64,000 bases of DNA from CAWCDJ01 sp963796675. Lineage in GTDB: Bacteria > Acidobacteriota > Terriglobia > Bryobacterales > Bryobacteraceae. Position 1 is the first letter of the stretch; every line of letters begins with the position of its first letter. The stretch lies in NCBI GenBank assembly GCA_963796675.1, contig CAWCMS010000001.1, forward strand, positions 516,365-580,364. Reading direction: 5' to 3'. The notes beneath the pieces were generated by a model. That model was given only the letters and a program-made list of their open reading frames with translations. It was not told the DNA's origin and ran no database searches. Of this stretch, positions 25,649-35,244 are shown one piece after another. Position numbers and translations under genes: made by a program.

Positions 25649-26752
25649 TCATTTCACCGCGACAACGTCTACGGCGAATCCGGCATCCATGGCGGACAAG
25701 CCTTCGAAGGAAAGGATCGTTCCCGCCGGCGGATGGTCTTTGCTGAAGAACTCCCCGCCGATCTTCCGCACCTGCGCCGCCAGGCCCGCTGACAGCGGGT
25801 AGTAGTGGACGAACGCCACATTACCCGGCGAGGCGCCGGCCTGTTCGATCGATTTGCCGAGCCGTTCGAACGCGAGGCGCGCGTCCCGATCCTGGAAGCC
25901 GAACGAAATTTGCGTGCCGGTCAGAACCACCTGCGGCGCGGAAACCACGGCGACCGCGGACATCCCCGGCTCCTGCGGCAATCCTTTCGGAGCCAGAAAT
26001 CCGAGTGGCTGCGCCCCCTTGCCGCGCAACCGGACCACCGCCTCGCATGCTGCCACCGCCTGCACCGGGGCCCGCTGCGTCTGCACGTAGTTCAGCGCGG
26101 CTCGCGGGTATTCGGCCTCCACCAGTCCGCGAGTAGCGGCGAAACTGTCGAGCGAACTGAGAAAGCAGGTGACTCGCAGCACGTCGGATGGCTGCGCTCC
26201 CGCGGCCTGCACGGATTGCCGCAGAGAGGCCAGTGTTTTCGCGGTGAGCGGCGCCACCGGATCGAGCGGATTCTCCGCGGTCGCCGGATACGAGGACAGG
26301 AACGCCAGACCCGCCGGGTTGACCTCTTTGCGGTCTTCGATGATGCCCTCGAACACCACCTGCGCGCCTTCGAGCGGCAATCCCCCCGCGCGAATCACGC
26401 TGAGCACGGGAAGCGGCTGCTTGCGGTCGGTGAAGGTGTCGCTCACCAGGTCGCGGACACGCCGCAGATCGCCCGACCCCGCTACGAACGCCCGGATCTT
26501 CAGCACTGTGCCGCCGTGGCTGTCGCGCTGCAGGGCCTTCAGAGCGTCGCGCACCTGTTGCGAAAGCAGGCCTTTCGGGGAGAGCGGCGTCACGGCGAAA
26601 TCCAGGCGCGCGGTATCGCCCGCGATCTCGTTGGGAAGTTCTTTCGGCAACTGCAGGGTCTGCGTCTCGTCTTCTTTGTTTTTCTTTTTCTGTGCCGGTA
26701 AGGAAAAAACTGCCAGACCGCACACGATCGCGACCAGCCTGAAGGCTCTCAT
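25649..26752 (-). CDS. Secreted protein with three RidA/YjgF-like modules
   Basis: 367 residues from MRAFRLVAIVCGLAVFSLPA, a signal peptide followed by a lysine-rich stretch. Three segments have the RidA (YjgF/UK114) pattern of helix plus terminal strand. The first is at about 60-165 (LRRVRDLVSDTFTDRKQPLP, VIRAGGLPLEGAQVVFEGI). The second, at about 175-265, has SVQAAGAQPSDVLRVTCFLS. The third is at about 275-367 (KSIEQAGASPGNVAFVHYYP, LSFEGLSAMDAGFAVDVVAV). Cytosolic RidA is a single-domain trimer that hydrolyses reactive imines; one chain with three modules could fold as a pseudo-trimer. Catalytic arginines are not evident, so activity is doubtful. It stands alone between the pfkB unit and a divergent gene. 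Confidence 0.7.
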   Translation of the reverse strand: MRAFRLVAIVCGLAVFSLPAQKKKNKEDETQTLQLPKELPNEIAGDTARLDFAVTPLSPKGLLSQQVRDALKALQRDSHGGTVLKIRAFVAGSGDLRRVRDLVSDTFTDRKQPLPVLSVIRAGGLPLEGAQVVFEGIIEDRKEVNPAGLAFLSSYPATAENPLDPVAPLTAKTLASLRQSVQAAGAQPSDVLRVTCFLSSLDSFAATRGLVEAEYPRAALNYVQTQRAPVQAVAACEAVVRLRGKGAQPLGFLAPKGLPQEPGMSAVAVVSAPQVVLTGTQISFGFQDRDARLAFERLGKSIEQAGASPGNVAFVHYYPLSAGLAAQVRKIGGEFFSKDHPPAGTILSFEGLSAMDAGFAVDVVAVK

Positions 26753-26839
26753 ATTGATCCCCGCACCCGCGCCCGGCTGCCGCCGAACCATAGCGGCGCG
26801 GGCTAGAATTGAAATCTTAGCACTTCGGGCATCGCTGCC

Positions 26840-28039
26840 ATGTCGAATCCGACTGCCGTACCTCGCCGCCGTAGAAAACGTTCCTCGCCCCTTCCCCGCT
26901 TCTGGTGGGTCGGACTGGCCGTGCTGGCGGCCGGTGTGGCGGGAGCGTCGTTCTACCTCCGTCCGCACTCCCGGGGCGCGCAGCCCATCGAGGGCTACGT
27001 CATCGATCCCTCGGCGCTCGACGAGCAGTATTCCCGCCAGATGGGCAAGCCACTGACCCTGGCGGAGCCGCGGCGGGATTTCGACCAGGCCACCGTCCGT
27101 ATGCTGCATCGCGATTACGCTACGGCGGCCGCGCTTCTCGAACAAGCCGCGAAGGCTGCGCCCGTGCCCGTCGTGTTCAACAATCTCGGCGTAATCTACG
27201 CGGAACTGAACGATCGGGCGCGCGCGGTGAACGCCTTCCGCCAGGCACTCGCTCGCGACGTTTCCTACGCTCCGGTGCGCGCCAACCTGCAGCGACTGCG
27301 CAACTTCACCTCGGACGCGGAGTTACCCGTCACGCGCGAGATCGAGCCCAACAATAGCCCGCGAATGGCCAACCTGATCGCGCTCGATTCGCCGGTGGAT
27401 GGCGAGATCGCCGCCGGTACGGCCGATTCCGATACCTTCCGCGTCGACGCCCCTCCGGTGCCCCGCGACATCCTCAGCGTCGAAATCACCAACCATTCGC
27501 CGACGCTTTCCCTGGGGCTCCGCGTCTACGATTCCGACCTCCAGATGACCGATTTCGGCAAGGATCCCCAGCCACCGGGCGCGCCCCTCAGCGTCAAGCT
27601 GTCGCCAAAGCCTGCCGCCACCCTCTATTTCGAAATCTGGGGAGCGGCCGGGACCGCCGGCGCCTACACCCTCCGGGTCCGGCCGACTCGCGCCTACGAC
27701 TCCTTCGAACCGAACGACGATATCTTCAGCGCGCACGAACTCACGTTCGGCCAGCCTCTCGCTGCCAACATCATGGACGCGCACGACAGCGATTTCTACT
27801 CCTTCCTCAGCCCGCACGACGGAACCGTCACCATCGAAATCGAGAATCGCTCTTCGACTCTGATTCCGGCGCTCACCCTCTTTAGCCCCGACAAGGCAAC
27901 CCTCGGATTCGGGCCGGATCTCCGCAAGCCCGGCGCGGACCTGAAGCAGACCATGTCTGTGCAGGCTAACCAGACCTACTTCGTCCAGGTCTGGTCTCAG
28001 GGCCAAAGTTATGGCAACTACTCGATAACAGTCCAGTAG
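26840..28039 (+). CDS. Membrane-anchored TPR protein with pre-peptidase-like beta domains
   Basis: 399 residues. An N-terminal basic stretch and one membrane helix (FWWVGLAVLAAGVAGASFYL) anchor it, probably with the rest outside the cytoplasm. Residues about 80-150 look like tetratricopeptide repeats (ATAAALLEQAAKAAPVPVVF, DRARAVNAFRQALARDVSYA). Two beta-sandwich modules of the bacterial pre-peptidase C type follow, starting EIEPNNSPRMANLIALDSPV and DSFEPNDDIFSAHELTFGQP, each with the D-S-D-F/T-F pattern. These modules usually mediate binding. No enzyme domain. It is divergent from the RidA-like gene and precedes pdxR. Confidence 0.7.
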   Translation: MSNPTAVPRRRRKRSSPLPRFWWVGLAVLAAGVAGASFYLRPHSRGAQPIEGYVIDPSALDEQYSRQMGKPLTLAEPRRDFDQATVRMLHRDYATAAALLEQAAKAAPVPVVFNNLGVIYAELNDRARAVNAFRQALARDVSYAPVRANLQRLRNFTSDAELPVTREIEPNNSPRMANLIALDSPVDGEIAAGTADSDTFRVDAPPVPRDILSVEITNHSPTLSLGLRVYDSDLQMTDFGKDPQPPGAPLSVKLSPKPAATLYFEIWGAAGTAGAYTLRVRPTRAYDSFEPNDDIFSAHELTFGQPLAANIMDAHDSDFYSFLSPHDGTVTIEIENRSSTLIPALTLFSPDKATLGFGPDLRKPGADLKQTMSVQANQTYFVQVWSQGQSYGNYSITVQ

Positions 28040-28087
28040 CCGCATTTTCGCCACACAGGCCATCCAATGTGGTATGGTATGGCTGGA

Positions 28088-29563
28088 ATGGAGTTTTTCC
28101 GGCCAATTCTGCATAGCGATTCCGAGGTGCCGCTCTACCGGCAGCTTTCGGAACAAATCGCGGGCCGCATCCGCGCGGGAGAACTGGCGCGCGGTGAACG
28201 CCTGCCTGCCACACGAGAATTGGCAACCCTGTTGGGTGTGAACCGGACGACGGTTTCCGCTGCCTACGAGATTCTCGAAACCGAGGGACTAATCGCCGGA
28301 CAGGTCGGCCGCGGCAGTTTTGTGACCGGGGGCGCCGCGCTGTCCGAGCGACCGGTGGACTGGAATGGACTGCTCGAACGCTTTGAGTCGCCGGTCAGCG
28401 GACCGGCCACCTCGGGACCGGGTGTTATCAGCTTTGTGATGTCCCGTCCCTCTCGCGAGCTGTTCCCGCTCGATGATTTCCGGGCGAGCACGCAATCGGT
28501 GCTGGCGCGCAATGACCTGGCCGATATCCTGCAACTCGGCTCCCCCAGCGGTTACGAGCCGCTACGCCGCCACCTGCTCGAAGAGGCGCGCGCACAGCAT
28601 CTGGCCGGCCCGGACGACGACCTTCTGGTCACCAACGGCTGCCAGCAGGCGCTCGATCTGGTGGGCCGCGTCCTGCTTCGCCCTGGCGACCCCGTGGCCG
28701 TGGAAGACCCGGTGTATACCGGCCTCAAGAACCTGCTGTCCGGGATGGGAGCGCAGCTTGCCGGAATTCCCGTTGGTGCCGGCGGACTCGACCTGGCACA
28801 CCTGGAGCGCGTCCTGGAACGCGACCGGCCTCGCTTCCTGGTGGTCACCCCGAATTTTCAGAACCCGACCGGCGCGACTCTCCCGCTCGAAGCCCGGAGA
28901 GCCCTGCTCGAAGCTGCGAGGGCGGCTTCCGTCCCGGTGGTGGAAAACGACCCCTACGTCGAGCTGCGCTATGCGGGCGAGTCCCTGCCTGCTCTCAAGC
29001 AACTCGACGATCGTGGCGGCACCGTCCTGCTGCGGAGTTTTTCGAAGGTCAGTTTCCCGGGCCTGCGGGTGGGATGGGTTCTCGGCCCCAAGCCTGTGAT
29101 CGACCGGCTGCGGCATGCCAAGGAATCGTCCGACCTCCACACGGACCAGCTTTCGCAGGCGGTGCTGCTCGAATTCGCGCGCTCCGGCCGGCTGGAGGCG
29201 CATCGCAGACGCATCCTGCAGGCCGGCGCGGAGCAACTGGCGACGGCGCTCGACGCCTGCCGCCGGTGCTTCCCGGCCGGCACTCGCTGGACCGTGCCCG
29301 AGGGCGGAATGAATATCTGGATGCGGCTGCCGGAACCGCTGGACGCCGGCGAACTGCTGCCGGCGGCACAACAGGCGGGCGTGGCCTACCTGCCCGGCCG
29401 CTATTTCGCGGTGTCCCGCCTGGAGGCAGGCGCGCTGCGATTGAGTTTTGCCGGGCTCGCACCGGAGCAAATCCGGCGCGGCCTGGAAATCCTGGGCAAA
29501 TTGGTTGCGGCGGAGGTCGAAAGCGCTCGGCGCAATTTCGAACCGGCGCCGGCAATGGTATAG
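28088..29563 (+). CDS. pdxR: MocR/GntR-aminotransferase regulator, probable PdxR
   Basis: 491 residues. I prefer ATG 28088 (MEFFRPILHSDSEVPLYRQL) over the in-frame ATG at 28067, as it fits the family N-terminus. Residues about 10-80 are a GntR winged helix (ELATLLGVNRTTVSAAYEIL). About 110-480 is a fold-type I aminotransferase domain with NFQNPTGATL, ENDPYVELRY and the PLP lysine in RSFSKVSFPGLRVGW. MocR proteins next to pdxST are PdxR, sensing PLP and controlling its synthesis. Here it lies upstream of pdxS on the same strand with a 31-bp gap, not divergent as is common, so control may be autoregulatory. Confidence 0.85.
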   Translation: MEFFRPILHSDSEVPLYRQLSEQIAGRIRAGELARGERLPATRELATLLGVNRTTVSAAYEILETEGLIAGQVGRGSFVTGGAALSERPVDWNGLLERFESPVSGPATSGPGVISFVMSRPSRELFPLDDFRASTQSVLARNDLADILQLGSPSGYEPLRRHLLEEARAQHLAGPDDDLLVTNGCQQALDLVGRVLLRPGDPVAVEDPVYTGLKNLLSGMGAQLAGIPVGAGGLDLAHLERVLERDRPRFLVVTPNFQNPTGATLPLEARRALLEAARAASVPVVENDPYVELRYAGESLPALKQLDDRGGTVLLRSFSKVSFPGLRVGWVLGPKPVIDRLRHAKESSDLHTDQLSQAVLLEFARSGRLEAHRRRILQAGAEQLATALDACRRCFPAGTRWTVPEGGMNIWMRLPEPLDAGELLPAAQQAGVAYLPGRYFAVSRLEAGALRLSFAGLAPEQIRRGLEILGKLVAAEVESARRNFEPAPAMV

Positions 29564-29594
29564 GGCGGATCATCCGCCGGAGGAGCAAAGAGCG

Positions 29595-30485
29595 ATGTTT
29601 CAGTTTTCAAGTGAACACTTTCGATTGAAGGTCGGCCTGGCCGAAATGCTGAAGGGCGGCGTCATCATGGACGTCACCAACGCCGAACAGGCCAAGATTG
29701 CCGAAGACGCCGGAGCCTCGGCCGTGATGGCATTGGAGCGGGTCCCCGCCGACATCCGTAAAGAAGGCGGCGTGGCGCGCATGGCGGCTATCTCCAAGAT
29801 CGAGGAGATCCAGAAGACCGTCAGCATCCCGGTGATGGCCAAGGCGCGAATCGGCCACTTCATGGAGGCGCGGATTCTCGAAGCGCTCAAGGTGGATTAC
29901 ATCGACGAGAGCGAAGTCCTGACGCCCGCCGACGAAGAGCACCACATCGATAAGAACGAGTTCACCGTGCCGTTCGTGTGCGGCGCCCGTAACCTGGGCG
30001 AAGCGCTGCGGCGCATCGCCGAAGGCGCGGCCATGATCCGCACCAAGGGCGAGGCCGGCTCCGGCAACATTGTGGAAGCCGTGCGGCACATCCGTACCAT
30101 CATCAGGGAGATGAAGCAGCTCACGGTGCTCGGAAAGGAAGAGCTGGTCCACGAAGCCAAAAAGCTGCAGGCGCCGCTCGAACTGGTGGAGTGGGTGGCC
30201 GACCGCGGCAAACTGCCGGTGCCGAACTTCTCGGCCGGCGGCATCGCCACTCCCGCCGACGCCGCGCTGGTGCTGCAGCTCGGGGCCGAGGCCGTATTCG
30301 TGGGCTCCGGCATTTTCAAGTCGAGCGATCCGGCGGTGCGCGCCAAGGCGATCGTGCAGGCGGCCAAGAATTACCAGAGTCCCGAGAAGCTGCTCGAAGC
30401 CAGCCGCATGCTGGGTGACGCCATGCCCGGTCTCGACATCGCGAAGATGCCGGAATCGGAGCTTATGCAAACCCGAGGTTGGTAA
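29595..30485 (+). CDS. pdxS: Pyridoxal 5'-phosphate synthase subunit PdxS
   Basis: 296 residues, the normal length. Start ATG 29595 with AGGAG about 10 bases upstream. The sequence is a near-textbook PdxS: KGGVIMDVTNAEQAKIAEDA, GGVARMAAISKIEEIQKTVS, the catalytic lysine in PVMAKARIGHF, DYIDESEVLTPADEEHHIDK, FVCGARNLGEALRRIAEGAA and the phosphate loop in NFSAGGIATPADAAL. It builds PLP from ribose 5-phosphate, glyceraldehyde 3-phosphate and ammonia from PdxT, as a dodecamer in the cytoplasm. Confidence 0.98.
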   Translation: MFQFSSEHFRLKVGLAEMLKGGVIMDVTNAEQAKIAEDAGASAVMALERVPADIRKEGGVARMAAISKIEEIQKTVSIPVMAKARIGHFMEARILEALKVDYIDESEVLTPADEEHHIDKNEFTVPFVCGARNLGEALRRIAEGAAMIRTKGEAGSGNIVEAVRHIRTIIREMKQLTVLGKEELVHEAKKLQAPLELVEWVADRGKLPVPNFSAGGIATPADAALVLQLGAEAVFVGSGIFKSSDPAVRAKAIVQAAKNYQSPEKLLEASRMLGDAMPGLDIAKMPESELMQTRGW

Positions 30486-31063
30486 TGAAGAAAGTCGGAG
30501 TGCTCTCGCTGCAGGGTGACTTCGCGGCGCACGGCGCGGCCTTGGAACGCGCCGGCGCCGAGCCGGTCTACGTGCGGCAGGCCGCGGAACTCGATACGAT
30601 CGACGGGCTGGTCATTCCGGGCGGCGAGAGCACAACCATGCTGAAACTGTTGCGCTTCGAAGGTTGGATCGAGCCGCTGGCAGCGTTCGGCGGCTCGAAG
30701 CCGGTGTTCGGAACGTGTGCCGGCGTGATCCTAATGGCCGGGCACGTATCGAACCCCGAGCAGGACAGCCTGAAGCTGATGGATCTCGACGTGGAGCGCA
30801 ACGCCTACGGCCGTCAGGTGGATAGCCGGGTGGTGGAACTCGAGCCGGACGCCGAGTTCGGCCAGCGGACATCGCCCGGCGAACTGGAAGCGGTGTTCAT
30901 CCGCGCACCGATCATTCGCCGCGTAGGCGCGGGGGCCAAGGTGCTGGCGCGCTACAATGGAGATCCCGTGCTGGTGGAAGAGGGCCGTCATTTAGCCGCC
31001 ACATTCCATCCGGAGTTGACTGCCGACGCGCGAGTCCATCGTCTGTTCCTGGAGAAGTTGTGA
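30485..31063 (+). CDS. pdxT: Pyridoxal 5'-phosphate synthase glutaminase subunit PdxT
   Basis: 192 residues. Start ATG shares its A with the pdxS stop (TAATG), so it is translationally coupled. VGVLSLQGDFAAHGAAL, IPGGESTTM, the nucleophile cysteine in FGTCAGVILM and the His-Glu pair in ATFHPELTADARVH are the class I glutaminase signature of PdxT. It supplies ammonia to PdxS. The stop overlaps the next start as GTGA. Confidence 0.97.
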   Translation: MKKVGVLSLQGDFAAHGAALERAGAEPVYVRQAAELDTIDGLVIPGGESTTMLKLLRFEGWIEPLAAFGGSKPVFGTCAGVILMAGHVSNPEQDSLKLMDLDVERNAYGRQVDSRVVELEPDAEFGQRTSPGELEAVFIRAPIIRRVGAGAKVLARYNGDPVLVEEGRHLAATFHPELTADARVHRLFLEKL

Positions 31064-31500
31064 GCGCATTGAAGCGCGTATTGTTTGTATGTCTAGGTAA
31101 TGCCTGCCGCAGCCAGATGGCGGAAGGCTTTGCGCGCCAGTATGGCAGCGACGTCCTGATCGCTGCAAGCGCCGGCCTGACGCCGGCATCCGGCGTGGCT
31201 TCGGATACCGTCCGCGCGATGGGCGAGAAGGGCATCAACCTGCGCGATCATTTTCCAAAACATGTACGCCACCTGGAACGCGTCAAGTTCGACCTGGTGA
31301 TTAACATGAGCGGCTATCCGCTGCCGGATTCGATCGAGTGCGAAATTCGCGGTTGGGACGTCGATGATCCGGTCTGCCTGGACTACCAGGAGCACTGCGA
31401 TGTCCGCGACCAGATCGAACGCCGCGTGATGGAACTGATTCTCGAACTCCGCCGCACCGAGCGAGCCTCCGACCTGACCCGCTTCGGCTCCGCCGGATAG
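31060..31500 (+). CDS. Low-molecular-weight phosphatase / arsenate-reductase family protein
   Basis: 146 residues, GTG start overlapping the pdxT stop by four bases. VLFVCLGNACRSQMAEGFAR holds the CX5R phosphate loop, and WDVDDPVC the general-acid aspartate region. Both low-molecular-weight tyrosine phosphatases and thioredoxin-type ArsC share this fold. The extra cysteines near the end are not placed as in the ArsC triad, and a phosphatase is slightly preferred. It may simply be a passenger in the pdx unit or act on a phosphorylated metabolite. Convergent with lpxC with no gap. Confidence 0.85.
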   Translation: MSALKRVLFVCLGNACRSQMAEGFARQYGSDVLIAASAGLTPASGVASDTVRAMGEKGINLRDHFPKHVRHLERVKFDLVINMSGYPLPDSIECEIRGWDVDDPVCLDYQEHCDVRDQIERRVMELILELRRTERASDLTRFGSAG

Positions 31501-32388
31501 TTACGACACCAGGGCCTGCGTCACTCGCGAGGCCAACTGGTCGAAGGTCAGGATTTCGTAGAACGCGGGGTCGGACATGATTCGCGCCACCAGCGCGGCG
31601 TGCATGGCGTGGCCCGCGCGTTCGGCGATCACGTGGCCCAGCAGCGGCCGGCCCAGCAGCGCCAGGTCGCCGATCAGGTCCAGCGCCTTGTGGCGGCAGC
31701 ACTCGTCGGGCGCGCGCAGGCCGCCCGGATTCAGCACGCCCTCCGCGGTAAAGCAGACGGCGTTTTCGAGCGAGGCCCCGCGAATCAGCCCCATGTTGCG
31801 CATCTGGTCCAGATCGCGCTCCCAGCCGAACGTGCGGGCGAACGCGAGTTGCGAGGCGTACCGCTCCGGCGTCACTTCCAGTTCCAGCGATTGCCGGCCC
31901 ACCGGCTCGGGATAGTCCGTGTCGCAGGTGAGGCGGAAACTGTCGGCCGGCAGGATGCTGATGCGCTTGCCTTTGTCTTCCACCGAGATCGGACGCCGGA
32001 TGCGCAGATAGCGGCGCTTGCGGCGGTAGTGCCGGATGCCGGCCTGCTCGATCAGTCGCACGAACGGCTGGCCGCTGCCATCCAGGATGGGCACTTCCAG
32101 GTTGTCGATCTCCACGTAGGCGTTGTCGATCCCCATCGAGTAGAACACGCTCAGCAGATGCTCGGTGGTGGAGATCAGGACGCCCTGGCGCATCAGGCTG
32201 GTGGCATAGCTGACGCGCGCCACGTGCCGCCAGCTTGCCGGGATCTGGAAGTTGTCCAGATCGGTGCGGACGAAAACGATGCCGGTGGCAACCGGCGCCG
32301 GCAGGATGCGGATCGTGACCGGAACGCCGCTGTGCAGGCCGACGCCCGAGGCTTCCACCGGACGGTGAGTCGTGGTCTCAAACCGCAC
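31501..32388 (-). CDS. lpxC: UDP-3-O-acyl-N-acetylglucosamine deacetylase
   Basis: 295 residues from GTG 32388, chosen because GGAG lies about nine bases upstream and homologs begin at this point; an ATG at 32424 would add 12 residues. EASGVGLHSGVPVTIRILPA is the LpxC start, STTEHLLSVFYSMGIDNAYV carries a zinc histidine, and CCRHKALDLIGDLALLGRPL the HKxxD zinc/catalytic motif. It catalyses the committed step of lipid A synthesis, so this organism has an LPS outer membrane. The sequence is clean, unlike polA next door. Confidence 0.97.
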   Translation of the reverse strand: MRFETTTHRPVEASGVGLHSGVPVTIRILPAPVATGIVFVRTDLDNFQIPASWRHVARVSYATSLMRQGVLISTTEHLLSVFYSMGIDNAYVEIDNLEVPILDGSGQPFVRLIEQAGIRHYRRKRRYLRIRRPISVEDKGKRISILPADSFRLTCDTDYPEPVGRQSLELEVTPERYASQLAFARTFGWERDLDQMRNMGLIRGASLENAVCFTAEGVLNPGGLRAPDECCRHKALDLIGDLALLGRPLLGHVIAERAGHAMHAALVARIMSDPAFYEILTFDQLASRVTQALVS

Positions 32389-32489
32389 GGCTGAACTCCA
32401 GTACCATGGCCCCAGCTTACGCAACTCCCAAACCTCATGGCAACTTTTTGAGTGCTAAGGATTTGTAATTTTTGGAGTGTGTCTCAAAC

Positions 32490-32517
32490 GCAACAGTTTT
32501 CTGTGGAATTGTTGCGG
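32490..32517. repeat. Inverted repeat upstream of lpxC
   Basis: CGCAACA at 32490-32496 and TGTTGCG at 32511-32517, perfect seven-base arms with a 14-base loop, in the 211-bp gap between lpxC and polA (divergent). It could be an operator or a leader hairpin for lpxC. No T-run follows, so it is not a standard terminator. Confidence 0.4.
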
Positions 32518-32599
32518 AAATGGGGCACCACCGCGACTCCTTGGCAGTACCGTTAGGACTTTCGCTCGCGAACCGGGGAAATGAGTATGATGGGCTCCA

Positions 32600-35205
32600 G
32601 TGGCCAAACAGAAACTCTTCCTGATCGACACGTTCGGCTTCATTTTCCGCGCCTACCACGCGCGCGCCCGCAGCGGGCGCCGCCCATGCGCACCACCACC
32701 GGCTTCTCCACCGAAGCGGTCTACATCTTCAACAACATGCTGCGCAAGCTGGCCAAGCAGTACGAGCCGGCGTACATCGCCGCGATCTTCGAAAGCGGCG
32801 AGGCGACGCACGGGTCGCAGGAGTTCGCCGAGTACAAGGCCAACCGCGCCGAGACGCCGCCCGACCTGCTCGACCAGATTCCCTACGTGCGCCGCGTGCT
32901 GGAGGCCATGCGGATCCCCATCCTGGAATATCCGCGGCTTCGAAGCCGACGACGTGATCGGCACGCTGGCGCGCCGCGCCGAGGCGGACGGCTTCGAGGT
33001 GGTGATCGTCTCCAGCGATAAGGACATGCTGCAGCTCGTCGACGACCGGGTCTCGCATGCTCAATCCGGCCAAGGACGACGAGTGGTACGACGCCGCCAA
33101 AGGTCAAAGACATTCATGGGCGTGCGGCCCGACCAGGTGGCGGACCTGCTGGCGCTGAAGGGCGACGCGGTCGACAACATTCCCGGGCGCGCCGGGCATC
33201 GGCGACAAGGGCGCAAGCGACCTGATCGAGCAGTTCGGCTCGGTGGAGGCCGCTCTCGAACGCGCCGGCCGAAGTGGAGCGCAAGACGTACCGCGAGAGC
33301 CTGCAGAACAACGTCGAGCGGATCCGCATGAGCAAGCGCCTGGCGACCATCGCGACCGACGTGCCCGGTCGAGTTCCGGCCCGAATCGGTGCAGGCGCAG
33401 GCGCCCGATCCGCGAGCTGCTGAAGGCGCTCTACAAGGAGATGGAGTTCCACAGCCTGCTGAAGGAGCTTGGGCCCGGCGAGGATACGCGCGACCGCGCG
33501 ACTACCGCGTGATCGTCGGGACCGGAGAGAACTGCTCAACTGGCTGGCGGAAGCGCAGGGCGCGCCGGCCTCATGCCGTGGCGATCTCGAAATCGGCCGA
33601 AGGCGAGTTCGCGCTGGACACCATCGGCCTCGCCTGGCACGCCCGGCGAGGCGCGCGCCGTGCACCGCGGAAAACTTCGCGCACTTCAAGCCGTGGCTGG
33701 AAGATGCCACGCGCCCTAAAGATCGCCTGCGACGTGAAATCCGCGCTGCTGGACGCTCGACCGCATCGGAGATTGCAGGCCCGCGGCTTCGATGCACGAC
33801 GTCATGCTCTACGCGTTCCTGCTGGATGCCGACCCTCGCGGCTGCCCGCTGGAAGAGCAGGCGCGCCGCCGGCTCGATCTGAAGCTCGGCGCCGCGCCCG
33901 AGCAGCACGCCGACATCACGCTCGAGCTGTTCCAGCAGCTCTCGCCCGCGGTCGAGCGCGCGGACCTGCGCGAGCTGTATGACGACGATCGAACTGCCGC
34001 TGGCGCGCGTGCTGGCGCGCATGGAGCGCACCGGCATCCGCATCGATCCGCGCCGAGCTGAAGCGGCTCTCCGCTCCTGATGGAGACGCGAGATCGCGCG
34101 CCTCACCGCCGAGATCCACGCGCTGGCGGGCAAGCCGTTCAACATCAGCTCGCCGCAGCAGCTGGGCGACGTCCTGTTCGAAGACCTGAACCTGCCCGCG
34201 CCGGTGAAGTACGGCAAGGGCAAGACCATCTCCACCGCCGCCGACGTGCTGGAAGAACTGGCCGCCGAGCACGAGATCGTGCGCAAGGTGCTGGAATACC
34301 GCCAGCTCACCAAGCTCAAGGGCACCTACGTGGACGCGCTGCCGGCGCTGATCGACCCGCGCACCGGCCGCCTGCACACCAGCTTCAACCAGACCGGCGC
34401 GGCCACCGGGCGGCTCTCGTCCTCCAATCCGAACCTGCAGAACATTCCCGATCCGCACCGAGCTGGGGCGCGAGATCCGCGCCGCCTTCGTGCCGCGCGC
34501 AAGGCTGGAAGCTGCTGGTGGCCGACTATTCGCAGATCGAGCTGCGCCTGCTGGCGCACATGTCGCGGCGATCCACTGCTGGTGGAGGCCTTCCGCAACG
34601 GCGAGGACATCCACACGCGCACCGCCTCCGAAGTGCTGGGCGTGCCGCCCCTGATGGTGACGCCGGAAGCGCGCCGCGACGCCAAGGCGGTGAATTTCGG
34701 CATCGTCTACGGCATCAGCGCCGTTCGGCCTGGCGGCGCAGCTGGGCATCTCGCGCGGCGAGGCGGAGAAGTACATCAAGAACTACTTCGCGCGCTACGC
34801 CGGCGTGCGCCGGTTCATCGACGAGCACCATCGCGGAAGTGCGGCAGACCGGCGTGACGCAGGACGCTGTTCGGCCGCGAGCGGCCCATCCCCGACATCA
34901 ACAGCCGCAACCCCAACGCGCGCGGATTTCGCCGAGCGCACCGCCGTCAATTCGCCGCTGCAGGGCACCGCGGCCGACCTGATCAAGCTGGCCATGGTGC
35001 GCATCGACGCCGCGCTGCGCAAGCGGACGCAGCCAGAGCGCCATGCTGCTGCAGGTGCACGACGAACTGGTCTTCGAATGCCCGCCCGAAGAGGTGGATG
35101 ACCGTCTCGGCCATGGTGAAGCGCGAGATGGAAGGCGTGCGAGAGCTCAACGTGCCGCTGCTGGTGGACGTCGGCGTGGGCGACAACTGGCGCGACGCAA
35201 AGTGA
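32600..35205 (+). CDS. polA: DNA polymerase I, multiply frameshifted in this sequence
   Basis: GTG start 32600 (MAKQKLFLIDTFGFIFRAYH), stop TGA 35203-35205, total length right for PolA (about 870 residues). In order: 5' nuclease (EFAEYKANRAETPPDLLDQI, VVIVSSDKDMLQLVDDRVS), a degenerate 3'-5' exonuclease region, and the polymerase. Polymerase motif A is ADYSQIELRLLAHMS, motif B is RRDAKAVNFGIVYGIS and motif C is VHDELVFECP. Single-base changes break the frame many times, for example near 32935, 33056, 33100, 33112, 33186, 33268, 33365, 33411, 34090, 34457 and 34568. All key motifs survive, so the real gene is surely intact and the breaks are sequence errors. Confidence 0.93.
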
Positions 35206-35244
35206 GGCCTCCAATGGTATCCTGCGGGGTATCGGAGGGACGGG

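Noticed and set aside
32600..35205. Programmed frameshifting or gene decay of polA
   Set aside because: There are far too many breaks, all catalytic motifs are intact, and neighbouring housekeeping genes show the same pattern. Sequence error is the simplest reason.
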